From contig NZ_FNIE01000012.1 in NCBI RefSeq assembly GCF_900103985.1, positions 204,204 to 268,203 on the forward strand: a stretch of 64,000 nucleotides of DNA. Direction: 5' to 3'. The number at the start of each line of letters is the position of its first letter. The first letter of the stretch is position 1. The stretch comes from Actinacidiphila guanduensis. GTDB lineage: Bacteria > Actinomycetota > Actinomycetes > Streptomycetales > Streptomycetaceae. The notes beneath the pieces were generated by a model. That model worked only from the letters and a program-made list of their open reading frames with translations. It searched no databases and was not told the DNA's origin. Shown here one piece after another: positions 9,445-18,267 of this stretch. The position numbers and the translations under genes are program-made.

Positions 9445-10305
9445 ATGGAACCGATCATCTCCGCTGCCGAACTGGCTGCACTGGTCGAGCGGGCCGCGCC
9501 GGGCGGGGCCGGCGCCGCGGACCTCGCCCTCCTCGACGTCCGTTACCGCATGGGCGGCCCGACCGGGCACGGCGAGTACGCGGGCGGCCACATCTCCGGC
9601 GCCCGCTACGTCGACCTGGACACCGCGCTCGCCGCGCCGCCCGGCTCCCGCGGCCGCCACCCGCTGCCCGACCCCGCGGTGTTCGGCGCCGCGATGCGCG
9701 CGGCGGGCGTCGGCGCGGGGAGCGAGGTCGTCCTCTACGACGACTGGAACGGCTGGGGCCCCGCGCGTGCCTGGTGGCTGCTGCGCTGGGCGGGCCACGA
9801 GCGGGTCCGCGTGCTCGACGGCGGCCTGGCCGCATGGAAGGCGGCGGGCGGCGTGCTGAGCACCGAGGAACCGCCGCCTGGCGACGGGGACTTCGAGCCG
9901 CGCCCAGGGGCGCTGCCCGTGCTCGACGCCCAGGGCGCGGCCGAACTCGCCCGCCGCGGCCTGCTCCTGGACGCCCGCGCCGGCGAGCGCTACCGCGGTG
10001 AGACCGAGCCGATCGACCCCGTCGCGGGCCACATCCCCGGCGCCGTCAACGCCCCCACCACCGAGAACACCGGCCCCGACGGGCGCTTCCTGCCCGCGCC
10101 CGAACTCGCCGCCCGCTTCGCCGCCCTGGGCGCGAAGCCGGACGCCGAGGTCGGCGTGTACTGCGGCTCGGGCGTCTCGGCCGCCCACGAACTGCTCGCC
10201 ATGGCGGTCGCCGGACTGCCCACCCCCGCGCTCTACGTGGGTTCCTGGAGCGAATGGGGCGCCGACCCCGCCCGCCCGGTCGCCACGGGCCCCCAGCCGG
10301 GCTGA
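9445..10305 (+). CDS. Two-domain sulfurtransferase (thiosulfate/3-mercaptopyruvate type)
   Basis: 286 residues. It has tandem rhodanese domains: an inactive N-terminal one (LLDVRYRMGG, GHISGARYVDLD, VVLYDDWNGWGPARAWW, VRVLDGGLAAWKAAGG) and a catalytic C-terminal one (GHIPGAVNAP) with the persulfide-carrying Cys in VYCGSGVSA. It moves sulfane sulfur from thiosulfate or mercaptopyruvate to a thiol acceptor in the cytoplasm. An in-frame ATG at 9436 is an alternative start; neither has a strong ribosome site. The gene lies next to sepH in other Streptomyces, which supports the chromosomal-core reading of this block. Confidence 0.9.
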   Translation: MEPIISAAELAALVERAAPGGAGAADLALLDVRYRMGGPTGHGEYAGGHISGARYVDLDTALAAPPGSRGRHPLPDPAVFGAAMRAAGVGAGSEVVLYDDWNGWGPARAWWLLRWAGHERVRVLDGGLAAWKAAGGVLSTEEPPPGDGDFEPRPGALPVLDAQGAAELARRGLLLDARAGERYRGETEPIDPVAGHIPGAVNAPTTENTGPDGRFLPAPELAARFAALGAKPDAEVGVYCGSGVSAAHELLAMAVAGLPTPALYVGSWSEWGADPARPVATGPQPG

Positions 10306-10370
10306 GCCGCGTCCGCAAGGGGCCCCGCGCCCAAGGGCGCCGAAGTCCTCCCCCGTGGGGGCGGGGTCAG

Positions 10371-10510
10371 CGCCCATGGTGTGCCGGCCCCGCGTCCCTG
10401 GCGTCCAGGCACCGCACCCATGGCGCCGGGCCCTGACATCCAAGGGGTCCGGGCATCGCACCCATGGCGCCGGGCCCTGACATCCAGGGTGCCCAGGTCC
10501 CGCGCCCATC
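10371..10510. repeat. Tandem ~44-bp direct repeat in the sulfurtransferase-sepH gap
   Basis: A perfect 30-bp repeat occurs at 10413-10442 and 10457-10486 (period 44 bp), with weaker flanking copies starting near 10371 and 10501. Each unit carries a cccatggcgc-type palindromic core. The 345-bp gap 10306-10650 holds no gene; it contains this repeat and the terminator at 10569-10602. Confidence 0.7.
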
Positions 10511-10568
10511 GCCGTGGCTCCCGGTCCTCTCGACACGCTGGGCGCGCGCAAAGCGTTCCCGGGCACGC

Positions 10569-10602
10569 GTAAGGGGCAGCTTCCAAAGAAGCTGCCCCTT
10601 AC
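10569..10602. terminator. Bidirectional terminator between sulfurtransferase and sepH
   Basis: A perfect 15-bp stem (10569-10583 with 10588-10602) and a 4-nt loop, CAAA, lie between two convergent genes. This is one of the clearest hairpins in the window. Confidence 0.85.
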
Positions 10603-10650
10603 GGCCGTCGGCTCCCGGTTCGAGGGCGGCCCGTCCTGCCAGGCCCCGGC

Positions 10651-11688
10651 CTACTCCTGCTTCTTACGGCGGCTGCCGAAGACGATCTCGTCCCAACTCG
10701 GCACCGTGGCGCGGCGGCCCGGGCGCACCCCGTCGGCCTCGGCCTGCCGGTCCGTGGTGCCGACCAGCCGGTCGCGGTGGCCGGCCACCGCCCGCGGCAT
10801 CAGGACGTCCGCGTACGCCGACCCGGCGCTGGCCGCGGGGGCGGCCTCCTCGCCGCTCTCCTCGGCCTCCTCCGCCGCGGGGGCGGTCTCCTGCGGGCCG
10901 GGCGGGGGAGCGGGCACGACCATGTCGCCGCGGAAGCTCGGCACCGCCTCCAGCAGGCTGGTCAGCGAGTCGCGCTCCTCGGGCGGCTCCTCAGCCCTGG
11001 CCTCGCGGTCCTGGCGGTCGCCGCCGGTGCGCTCCATGGCGCGGTCCAGCGGCCGGTCCCGGGGCAGCCGGGCGATCCGCGGCACGAAGGGGAAGCTGGG
11101 CTCCTGGGCCTGTGCCTGCGTGGTCTCGCCGATCAGCGAGCGGGCCTCGTCGTCCACCGCCTGCACCAGGCGGCGCGGCGGGTCGTAGGTCCAGCTCGCC
11201 GAGTGCGGCTCGCCGGCCACCCGGTAGACCAGCAGCACCTCCCAGGTGCCGTCGTCACGCCGCCAGGAGTCCCACAGGACGGTGTCCTTCTCGGCACCGC
11301 GCAGCAGCAGCCGCTCGGCCACCGCCTCGCCGAGCTGCGGGCCGGTGGTCTCACCCTGGCGCCGTACGGGGGTCTTGCGGGCCCGCTCGGCCATGAACGC
11401 CCGCTCGGCCAGCACCGGCCCCTCGAACCGGCGCACCCGCTCCACCGGGATGCCGGCGAGCTGGGCGACCTCCTCCGCGGAGGCACCCGCCCGTATCCGG
11501 GCCTGGATGTCGCGGGGCCGCAGATGGCTCTCGACCTCGATCTCGATCTGGCCGAGGCGGGCCCGGTCGTTGCGCACGGCAGCGCGCAGCCGCTCGTCGA
11601 TCGGGAGGGTGTACTCCGTGCTGTCGGCAGCCTTGAGCACCAGTCGTGTGCCGTCGTTGCTGACGGCCACGACGCGCAGTTCGGGCAC
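10651..11688 (-). CDS. sepH: Septation protein SepH (DUF3071)
   Basis: 345 residues from a GTG at 11688, with GGGAGGT just upstream; a longer frame to 12036 has no support. The N-terminal DUF3071 region (PELRVVAVSNDGTRLVLK) includes a helix-turn-helix-like segment (IQARIRAGASAEEVAQLAG, then IPVERVRRFEGP). An acidic, Pro/Ala-rich linker leads to a short conserved end (VPSWDEIVFGSRRKKQE). In Streptomyces and mycobacteria SepH binds FtsZ and promotes its assembly during sporulation septation; that role is family knowledge. Length and neighbours (sulfurtransferase on one side, hemH and cutRS on the other) fit the chromosomal sepH locus. Confidence 0.92.
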   Translation of the reverse strand: MPELRVVAVSNDGTRLVLKAADSTEYTLPIDERLRAAVRNDRARLGQIEIEVESHLRPRDIQARIRAGASAEEVAQLAGIPVERVRRFEGPVLAERAFMAERARKTPVRRQGETTGPQLGEAVAERLLLRGAEKDTVLWDSWRRDDGTWEVLLVYRVAGEPHSASWTYDPPRRLVQAVDDEARSLIGETTQAQAQEPSFPFVPRIARLPRDRPLDRAMERTGGDRQDREARAEEPPEERDSLTSLLEAVPSFRGDMVVPAPPPGPQETAPAAEEAEESGEEAAPAASAGSAYADVLMPRAVAGHRDRLVGTTDRQAEADGVRPGRRATVPSWDEIVFGSRRKKQE

Positions 11689-12086
11689 GGTTACCTCCCG
11701 GGTGGTGCCTGCCGACGTCACGTGCGTCGCTGCTCCCGTTGTCACGAGTGTGGCCTGCCCGGGTGCAGCGTGCCACAACCTTACGGAGTTGCCCGGCGTG
11801 TCGGGCCCGCATGGTGACACGCCGTTATGGGAAGGTCGTCGATTGGCCACCCAGCGTGACCGTGGTGCGGCACCCCGGGACGAGCGCTGCCGACTCCCTA
11901 CCCGACTGTCTTCCGGACGACCGGCCGGGCGCCGGAAGCCAGGATTCGTCACGGTACTCCATTCGGGCCACCGGGGGGTGGGTGCCACACCGTCGAATCT
12001 CCTTCGGGGGGCGGGAGTTGGGGTGACCCGGCTCACAAAGGACGGCCGCGCGCCCCGGGCAAATACGGACGTACGGCCCGAATCAC
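11689..12086. other. 398-bp gap upstream of sepH
   Basis: Upstream region of sepH and downstream of the lactone-oxidase gene. I see no supported coding frame and no strong hairpin; it presumably holds the sepH promoter. Confidence 0.5.
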
Positions 12087-13376
12087 CTAGTCGCCCAGGA
12101 CGCGACGGAGGTAGTCGTTCCGGAACAGCCGTCCGGGGTCCAGGCGTTGCCGCAGCTCGGCGAACTCCTCGAACCGCGGATAGGCCGAACGGAGGTATTC
12201 CGCGTCACGGGTGTGCATCTTGCCCCAGTGCGGCCGCCCGCCGTGCGCGACCATGATGCGCTCCACCGCGGTGAAGTACTCCTGGTAGCGGCTGCCGCGG
12301 TACATGTGGACGGCGATGTAGGCGCTGTCCCGGCCCGAGGCGGTGGACAGCGCGATGTCGTCGGCCGGCGCCACCCGCACCTCCACCGGGAAGCTCACCC
12401 GCAGCCCGGAGCGCTCCACCACCGACTTCAGCTCGCGCACCGCCGCCACCGCGGCCTCGCGCGGGACCGCGTACTCCATCTCCACGAACCGCACCCGGCG
12501 CGGGCTGGTGAAGACCTTGTAGGGGATGTCGGTGTAGGTGCGGGCCGACAGCGCCCGGCTGGAGATCCGCGCGATGCCGGGGATCGCCGCCGGCGCGGCC
12601 CTGCCCAGCGCGCAGGCGGCGCGGAAGGCGCCGTTGGAGAGCAACTCGTCGTCGATCCAGCCGCGTACCGCGGGGACCGGGGTGCGCGGGCCCGCGCTGC
12701 GGTTGTTCCGCTTGGTGGTGCAGCCCTCGGTGTGCGGGAACCAGTAGAACTCGAAGTGCTCGTTCTCGGCGACCAGTTGGTCGAACTCCGCGGTCACCCG
12801 GGCGAAGGACATCGGCTCCTCACGGGCGGTGAGAAGGAAGATCGGCTCCACCGCGAAGGTGATCGCGCTGACCACGCCGAGCGCGCCGAGCCCGATCCGC
12901 GCGGCGGCGAACACCTCGGGGTGCTCCTCGGCGGAGCAGGTGAGCACCGAGCCGTCGGCGGTGACCAGTTCGAGCCGGGCGATCTGCGCGGCGATGGAGC
13001 CCGAGTCGCGCCCGGTGCCGTGGGTGCCGGTGCTGGTGGCGCCCGCGACGGTCTGCTCCATGATGTCGCCCATGTTCGTCAGCGACAGGCCCTCGGCGGC
13101 CAGCAGGGCGTTCAAGTGGCGCAGCTGGACGCCCGCTTCGGCGGTGACGGTCCCCGCGGCGCGGTCGACGGACCTGATCGCGGTCAGCCCCTCGGGGAGC
13201 ACCAGCACCCCGTCGGTGGCCGCCGCGGCGGTGAAGGAGTGGCCCGAGCCGACCGCCTTGACGCTCAGCCCGTCCTCGGCCGCCTTGCGCACCACGGCGG
13301 CGAGTTCGTCCACCGACGCCGGCGCGGCCACCCGCCGCGGGCGGGCCGTGACGTTCCCCGCCCAGTTACGCCACAC
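12087..13376 (-). CDS. FAD-linked sugar-1,4-lactone oxidase (D-arabinono-1,4-lactone oxidase family)
   Basis: 429 residues if started at the GTG at 13376, which gives VWRNWAGN and overlaps the end of the MFS gene by 11 nt, so translation is probably coupled. VKAVGSGHSF is the FAD-binding motif whose His is the covalent flavin site in this family. NLTNMGDI-like and GTHGTG segments complete the PCMH domain. The C-terminal ALO domain ends with HGGRPHWGKMHT, a hallmark active-site segment. The enzyme oxidises an aldono-lactone with O2 or another acceptor. A longer start at 13484 would run deep inside the MFS gene and gives a low-complexity Gly/Ala/Arg tract, so I prefer the short form. Confidence 0.87.
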   Translation of the reverse strand: MWRNWAGNVTARPRRVAAPASVDELAAVVRKAAEDGLSVKAVGSGHSFTAAAATDGVLVLPEGLTAIRSVDRAAGTVTAEAGVQLRHLNALLAAEGLSLTNMGDIMEQTVAGATSTGTHGTGRDSGSIAAQIARLELVTADGSVLTCSAEEHPEVFAAARIGLGALGVVSAITFAVEPIFLLTAREEPMSFARVTAEFDQLVAENEHFEFYWFPHTEGCTTKRNNRSAGPRTPVPAVRGWIDDELLSNGAFRAACALGRAAPAAIPGIARISSRALSARTYTDIPYKVFTSPRRVRFVEMEYAVPREAAVAAVRELKSVVERSGLRVSFPVEVRVAPADDIALSTASGRDSAYIAVHMYRGSRYQEYFTAVERIMVAHGGRPHWGKMHTRDAEYLRSAYPRFEEFAELRQRLDPGRLFRNDYLRRVLGD

Positions 13377-14688
13377 TCTCGTCCTCGCGGGACCCCGCGC
13401 CCCGCGCCTGCCCGGCAGTGCCGCCGCGCCCGCCGTCCTGCCGGCCCCGCCCGCCGTCCCGCCCGCGCCGCTCGTCCCGCCCATCGCCGTACGTCTCCTC
13501 CCGATCCGGTGCCGGCCGCAGCCGGCGGTACCCGAGGAACGCCACCGCCGCGGCGGCGGCAGCCGCCACGGCGGGCACCGCGAAGGCCGCCGAGGCGCCG
13601 CGCGCGTCGATCAGCCGACCGGCGAGCGCGGCACCGGCGGCGACGCCCACCGCGAGCCCCGTGGAGGTCCACGTGATGCCCTCGGTCAGCCGCCCCCGCG
13701 GTACCAGCTGCTCGACGAGCCCCATGGCCGTCACCATGGTCGGGGCGATCGTGGTGCCCGAGACGAACAGCGCCAGTGCCAGGAACACAAGGTTCCCCGC
13801 AAGCAGGGGGAGGATCATACTCACCGCCATGGCGGTGATCCCCCACCGGAACCGCCCGGCCACGGTGCCGCGGGGCCGGACCAGCCCGAAGACCAGGCCG
13901 GCCAGGCACGAGCCGAGCGCGTAGGAAGCGAGCACCAGGCTCGCGAGCGCCTTGTGGCCCCGCTCGTCGGCGAAGGCCACAGTGGTGACGTCGATCGCGC
14001 CGAAGATCGTGCCCGTGCCCACGAACACCCCGGCCAGCACCGGCATCCCGCGGGCCCGCAGCGCCGAGCCGCCGGTCAGGTGGGCATGCGGGTGCGGGGC
14101 CGGCTCGGTGGCGCGCTGCGCGGTGAGCAGCAGCACGCCGATCCCCAGGAAGCAGGCCGCGAGCAGTGGCCCGGCCTCGGCGAACCACACCGTGCACAGC
14201 CCGATGGACAGGATCGGCCCGACGATGAAGACGATCTCGTCCACCACCGACTCCACCGAGTAGGCGGTGTGCAGCAGCTCGGGGGAGCCGCGGTGGATCT
14301 CCGACCAGCGGGCCCGCACCATCGCGCCCATGCTCGGGGTCAGCCCGGCGCCGACGACGCAGGCGAAGAGCGTCCAGTCCGGCGCCCCGGACCGTACGCA
14401 CAGCAGCAGCCCGGCGACCGCCGCGACCGTCACCGCGGTGACCGGGCGCAGCACCCTGCGCTGCCCGTACCGGTCCACCAGGCGCGAGACCTGGGGCCCG
14501 CACGCGGCACCCGACAGGGCCAGCGCGGCCGACAGCGCGCCGGCCAGCCCGTACCGGCCGGTGACCTGCGAGACCATCGTCACGATCCCGATGCCCAGCA
14601 TCGACAGCGGCATCCGCCCCACCAGCCCGGCGGCGCTGAACGCCTTGGCGCCAGGGGTCGTGAAAACGGCGCGGTAAGGGCTGGTCAC
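13366..14688 (-). CDS. Major facilitator superfamily transporter (about 12 TM)
   Basis: 440 residues with about twelve hydrophobic segments. The MFS loop 2-3 signature appears as RLVDRYGQRRVLRP, equivalent to the usual D-R-x-G-R-R pattern. The protein starts MTSPYRAVFTTPGAKAF, then enters the membrane at LVGRMPLSMLGIGIVTMV. The C-terminus is a long charged, Gly/Arg-rich cytoplasmic tail. The gene is upstream of and overlaps the lactone-oxidase gene. The substrate is unknown; the family includes many drug and metabolite exporters. Confidence 0.88.
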   Translation of the reverse strand: MTSPYRAVFTTPGAKAFSAAGLVGRMPLSMLGIGIVTMVSQVTGRYGLAGALSAALALSGAACGPQVSRLVDRYGQRRVLRPVTAVTVAAVAGLLLCVRSGAPDWTLFACVVGAGLTPSMGAMVRARWSEIHRGSPELLHTAYSVESVVDEIVFIVGPILSIGLCTVWFAEAGPLLAACFLGIGVLLLTAQRATEPAPHPHAHLTGGSALRARGMPVLAGVFVGTGTIFGAIDVTTVAFADERGHKALASLVLASYALGSCLAGLVFGLVRPRGTVAGRFRWGITAMAVSMILPLLAGNLVFLALALFVSGTTIAPTMVTAMGLVEQLVPRGRLTEGITWTSTGLAVGVAAGAALAGRLIDARGASAAFAVPAVAAAAAAAVAFLGYRRLRPAPDREETYGDGRDERRGRDGGRGRQDGGRGGTAGQARGAGSREDESVA

Positions 14689-15040
14689 GTGAGGCTCCCC
14701 GGCGGCGGCTCCGCCGTGTCGGCAGGGCCGCGAAGGGCCCCGCGCACAGGACGAGATCGGTGGTGGTTACAGATTACGGGGCGGTGGCAACCGGTTTTCG
14801 ACCACGGCCGACGGCTGCGGGCGCGCTCCCACGGCCCGCCTCCGCGGCGCCCCCGGCCGCCGGCTCGACCCCTGCCCGCTCACTGTCCGTCCACCGTCCG
14901 ACCACTGCCCGGCCACTGCCCTTCCAGCGCCGGGGCTGCCGCCGCGGTCGCCGTCCCGCCCACCGGCCCGGCCGCCGTTTTCCGCCGCGCGACCCCGGGG
15001 CGCGTCGGCGCGTTCACCGGTCAGTGGCAGGATCGGGGAC
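14689..15040. other. 352-bp divergent gap between the MFS gene and hemH
   Basis: No gene seen. The part at about 14878-14930 is a loose tandem of CCACTGTCC/CCACTGCCC-like units. Promoters for both flanking genes should lie here, but I cannot place -10/-35 boxes with confidence. Confidence 0.4.
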
Positions 15041-16228
15041 ATGTCCGATCAGCCCGCCCCCTCCCACCCGGCCCCCGCCGCGGAGCACACCGCCGTCCGC
15101 GGCGGCGCCGGCCCCGCCGCACTGCCCGACGCCGGCCCGTACGACGCCCTGCTGCTGCTCTCCTTCGGCGGTCCCGAGGGGCCCGACGACGTCGTGCCCT
15201 TCCTGGAGAACGTCACCCGCGGCCGCGGCATCCCCCGCGAGCGGCTGAAGGAGGTGGGCCGGCACTACTTCCTGTTCGGCGGCGTCAGCCCGATCAACGC
15301 GCAGAACCGCGAGCTGCTGCACGCGCTGCGCAAGGACTTCGCCGAGGCGGGCCTGGACCTGCCGGTGTACTGGGGCAACCGCAACTGGGCGCCCTACCTC
15401 ACCGACACCCTGCGCGAGATCTCCGCGGCCGGGCACCGCCGGGTGCTGGTCCTGGCCACCAGCGCCTACGCCTCGTACTCCGGCTGCCGCCAGTACCGCG
15501 AGAACCTGGCCGCCGCGATGTCCGCGCTGGCCGACGAGGGCCGCCCGGTGCCCCGGGTGGACAAGCTGCGCCACTACTTCAACCACCCCGGCTTCGTGCA
15601 GCCCATGGTGGACGCGACCCTGACCGCGCTCGCGGAACTGCCCGCCGGTGTGCGCGAGGGCGCGCGGCTCGCCTTCACCACGCACTCCATCCCGGTCTCC
15701 GCCGCCGACACCTCGGGGCCGGTCGCGGGGCACGGCAGCGGCGGCGCCTATGTCGCCCAGCACATGGACGTCGCCCGGGTGGTGGCCGAGGCCGTCAGGC
15801 AGGCCACCGGTGTCGAGCGCCCCTGGGAGCTGGTCTACCAGTCCCGCAGCGGCGCCCCGCACATCCCCTGGCTGGAGCCCGACATCTGCGACCACCTGGA
15901 GGAGGTGCACGCGGCCGGCGCGCAGGCGGTGGTGATGGTCCCCATCGGCTTCGTCTCCGACCACATGGAGGTCAAGTACGACCTCGACACCGAGGCCGCC
16001 GCCAAGGCGGCCGAACTCGGCCTGCCCGTCTCCCGCGCCGCCACCGTGGGGGCCGACCCGCGGTTCGCCGCCGCCGTGCGCGACCTGGTGCTGGAGCGCG
16101 CCGCCGCCGAGCGCGGCCGCACCCCCGAGCGCTGCGCCCTGGGCGCCCTGGGGCCCAGCCACGACGTCTGCCCGGCCGGCTGCTGCCCGGCCAGGACCCC
16201 CGCGCCCGCCGCCGCGGGCACCGACTGA
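15041..16228 (+). CDS. hemH: Ferrochelatase (coproporphyrin III type in actinobacteria)
   Basis: 395 residues. YDALLLLSFGGPEGPDDV opens the chelatase fold after a ~30-residue Pro/Ala-rich extension. The catalytic His is in LAFTTHSIPVS, and YQSRSGAPHIPWLEPD and GFVSDHMEVKYDLD are conserved metal- and porphyrin-contacting segments. The C-terminal CPAGCCP cluster, together with an upstream Cys, fits the [2Fe-2S] ligands known in actinobacterial enzymes. It inserts Fe2+ into coproporphyrin III (cpfC in newer naming) in the heme pathway. The inositol phosphatase gene starts 15 nt downstream, so the two are probably co-transcribed. Confidence 0.95.
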   Translation: MSDQPAPSHPAPAAEHTAVRGGAGPAALPDAGPYDALLLLSFGGPEGPDDVVPFLENVTRGRGIPRERLKEVGRHYFLFGGVSPINAQNRELLHALRKDFAEAGLDLPVYWGNRNWAPYLTDTLREISAAGHRRVLVLATSAYASYSGCRQYRENLAAAMSALADEGRPVPRVDKLRHYFNHPGFVQPMVDATLTALAELPAGVREGARLAFTTHSIPVSAADTSGPVAGHGSGGAYVAQHMDVARVVAEAVRQATGVERPWELVYQSRSGAPHIPWLEPDICDHLEEVHAAGAQAVVMVPIGFVSDHMEVKYDLDTEAAAKAAELGLPVSRAATVGADPRFAAAVRDLVLERAAAERGRTPERCALGALGPSHDVCPAGCCPARTPAPAAAGTD

Positions 16229-16242
16229 GGAGCCATTCGCAG

Positions 16243-17079
16243 ATGACCGCACCCGCCACCGGAGAGCCCGGCCGGCCCACCGCCGCAGGCGAGGACGCCG
16301 AACTGCTGGAGATCGCGCTGGAGGCCGCCCGCAAGGCCGGCGCCCTGCTGCGCGACGGCCGCCCCGCCGACCTCGGCGTCGCCGCCACCAAGTCCAGCCC
16401 GATCGACGTCGTCACCGAGATGGACATCGCCGCCGAGAAGCTGATCACCTCCTTCATCGGACGGCTGCGCCCCCAGGACGGCTTCCTCGGCGAGGAGGGC
16501 GCCAGCAGCGAGGGCACCAGCGGCATCCGCTGGGTGATCGACCCGCTGGACGGCACCGTGAACTACCTCTACGGCCTGCCGTCCTGGTCGGTCAGCATCG
16601 CCGCCGAGCGCGACGGAGAGGCCGTCGTGGGCGTCGTGGAGGCCCCCATGCGCCGGGAGACCTACCAGGCCGTCAAGGGCGGCGGCGCCTACGTCGAAGG
16701 GGTGCGGGCGCACTGCAGGCCCGCGCCCGACATGGAGCACGCCCTGATCGCCACCGGCTTCAGCTACCTGCGCGAGCGCCGGGTGGCGATGGCCGAGGTG
16801 GTCAAGGTGCTGCTGCCGCAGGTGCGCGACATCCGGCGCGGCGGCTCGGCGGCGATCGACCTCGCCGACGTCGGCTGCGGCCGGCTGGACGCCTACTACG
16901 AGCGCGGCCTGCACCCCTGGGACATGGCCGCCGGCGCCCTCTTCGCCCGCGAGGCGGGTGCGCTGACCGGCGGCCGCCCGGGCCTGGCCCCGGCCGAGGA
17001 GCTGACGGTGGCCGCCCCGCCCGGCCTGTTCGAGCCGCTCCAGCAGATGCTGGAGGACCTGGGCGCCTGGCACGACTAG
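16243..17079 (+). CDS. Inositol monophosphatase family phosphatase
   Basis: 278 residues. The ATG at 16243 is preceded by GAGG about 12 nt upstream, overlapping the end of hemH. All family motifs are present: a metal-binding GEEG Glu (GFLGEEGASS), WVIDPLDGTVNYLYG (the WVIDPLDGTxNF signature) and HPWDMAAGALFAREAG (the WD...EAG signature). The enzyme hydrolyses inositol-1-phosphate or a related phosphate ester using Mg2+. Substrate range in this subfamily is broad, so histidinol-phosphate or fructose-bisphosphate activity cannot be ruled out. Confidence 0.92.
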   Translation: MTAPATGEPGRPTAAGEDAELLEIALEAARKAGALLRDGRPADLGVAATKSSPIDVVTEMDIAAEKLITSFIGRLRPQDGFLGEEGASSEGTSGIRWVIDPLDGTVNYLYGLPSWSVSIAAERDGEAVVGVVEAPMRRETYQAVKGGGAYVEGVRAHCRPAPDMEHALIATGFSYLRERRVAMAEVVKVLLPQVRDIRRGGSAAIDLADVGCGRLDAYYERGLHPWDMAAGALFAREAGALTGGRPGLAPAEELTVAAPPGLFEPLQQMLEDLGAWHD

Positions 17080-17114
17080 CGGCGCCCAGCAGTGGGCCCC
17101 GTGCGGGCATGCGA

Positions 17115-17146
17115 ACGCCCCGGCACCTCGCAGGTGGCCGGGGCGT
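17115..17146. terminator. Terminator downstream of the hemH-phosphatase unit
   Basis: A 10-bp arm (17115-17124 with 17137-17146) extended by ACCT/AGGT, with one bulged G, forms a strong GC hairpin between convergent genes. Confidence 0.75.
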
Positions 17147-17170
17147 GCGGCGTGCGGGCCGACCGCGCGG

Positions 17171-17344
17171 TCAGGCGACCTTTTGCCGTACGTCCACGCC
17201 GTGCTCGGCCGCGAGGCGGCGCAGGTCGTCCAGCTCGCTCTCCTCGACGTCGGCGAGGAATTCGTCACCTGTCTCCCGGGCCCGGCGCAGGTCGGACTCC
17301 GCGGTGTGAATGCGCTGCAGGATTCCGGTCGTGAACGCGTCCAT
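17171..17344 (-). CDS. Conserved small acidic protein of 57 residues
   Basis: ATG at 17344 with GAGGGGG about 6 nt upstream; TGA at 17171-17173. The peptide starts MDAFTTGILQRI and ends GVDVRQKVA. It is rich in Glu, Asp, Arg and Leu in a pattern (ESDLRRARE..., EESELDDLRRLAAEH) that predicts two amphipathic helices and possible coiled coil. No catalytic motif. A small helical protein at this position between the inositol phosphatase and cutR fits streptomycete gene order. Function unknown. Confidence 0.7.
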   Translation of the reverse strand: MDAFTTGILQRIHTAESDLRRARETGDEFLADVEESELDDLRRLAAEHGVDVRQKVA

Positions 17345-17607
17345 GGCGCCCCCTCGTCGTCTTCGTTGACACGGGGTGTGTCAAGCCGCATGCCACGCGT
17401 GGGACACGCGGGGCACAGCATGGTGGGTGGGTTACAGCCGTCCTCCCCACCCCGTCCGCCGTGGAAACCTCACCGACCGCAGGGAAATTTCCGCGACTGC
17501 GGCGCGGATCGCCGCATACACCGTGCGCAGCCGCCCCTTACCGCCGATTTACGGGCCCGCGGTGCAGGATGGAGAAGAATCCCCACAGCTCACGGAAGGA
17601 CAGCGCC

Positions 17608-18261
17608 TTGCGCGTACTGGTCGTCGAGGACGAGCAACTGCTCGCGGACGCGGTTGCCACCGGCCTGCGCCGCGAGGCCATGGCCGTCGACGTCGTATAC
17701 GACGGCGGTGCCGCGTTGGAGCGCATCGGCGTCAACGACTACGACGTGGTCGTCCTCGACCGGGACCTGCCCGTCGTCCACGGCGACGACGTCTGCCGCC
17801 AGGTGGTCGGCCTCGGCCTGCCCACCAGGGTGCTCATGCTCACCGCGGCCGGCGACGTCAGCGACCGGGTCGAGGGACTGGAGCTCGGCGCCGACGACTA
17901 CCTGCCCAAGCCGTTCGCCTTCACCGAGCTGACCGCCCGGGTGCGCGCCCTGGGCCGCCGGACGACCACCGCGCTGCCGCCCGTGCTGGAGCGTGCCGGC
18001 ATCCGGCTGGACCCCAACCGCCGGGAGGTCTTCCGGGACGGCCGCGAGGTGCACCTGGCGCCCAAGGAGTTCGCCGTCCTGGAGGTCCTGATGCGCAGCG
18101 AGGGCTCGGTGGTCTCCGCCGAGCAGCTGCTGGAGAAGGCGTGGGACGAGAACACCGACCCGTTCACCAACGTCGTGCGGGTCACCGTGATGACCCTGCG
18201 GCGCAAGCTCGGCGAGCCCGCGGTGATCGTCACCGTGCCCGGCTCCGGCTACCGGATCTGA
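17608..18261 (+). CDS. cutR: Response regulator CutR (OmpR family)
   Basis: 217 residues from a TTG at 17608, placed by GGAAGGA at 17594-17600 (7-nt spacer). The receiver domain shows VVEDEQ acidic residues, the phospho-acceptor Asp in YDVVVLDRDLPVVHG, the Thr in MLTAAG and the Lys in YLPKPF. The C-terminal winged-helix OmpR/PhoB DNA-binding domain ends in RRKLGEPAVIVTVPGSGYRI. It is paired with the sensor kinase CutS 6 nt downstream. In Streptomyces CutRS was first linked to copper and secondary metabolism and later to the response to secreted-protein folding; this is family knowledge only. Confidence 0.93.
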   Translation: MRVLVVEDEQLLADAVATGLRREAMAVDVVYDGGAALERIGVNDYDVVVLDRDLPVVHGDDVCRQVVGLGLPTRVLMLTAAGDVSDRVEGLELGADDYLPKPFAFTELTARVRALGRRTTTALPPVLERAGIRLDPNRREVFRDGREVHLAPKEFAVLEVLMRSEGSVVSAEQLLEKAWDENTDPFTNVVRVTVMTLRRKLGEPAVIVTVPGSGYRI

Positions 18262-18267
18262 TCGCCC

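Noticed and set aside
13377..13484. N-terminal extension of the lactone oxidase to 13484
   Set aside because: It is a Gly/Ala/Arg low-complexity tract lying inside the MFS coding sequence; the GTG at 13376 gives the normal family N-terminus.
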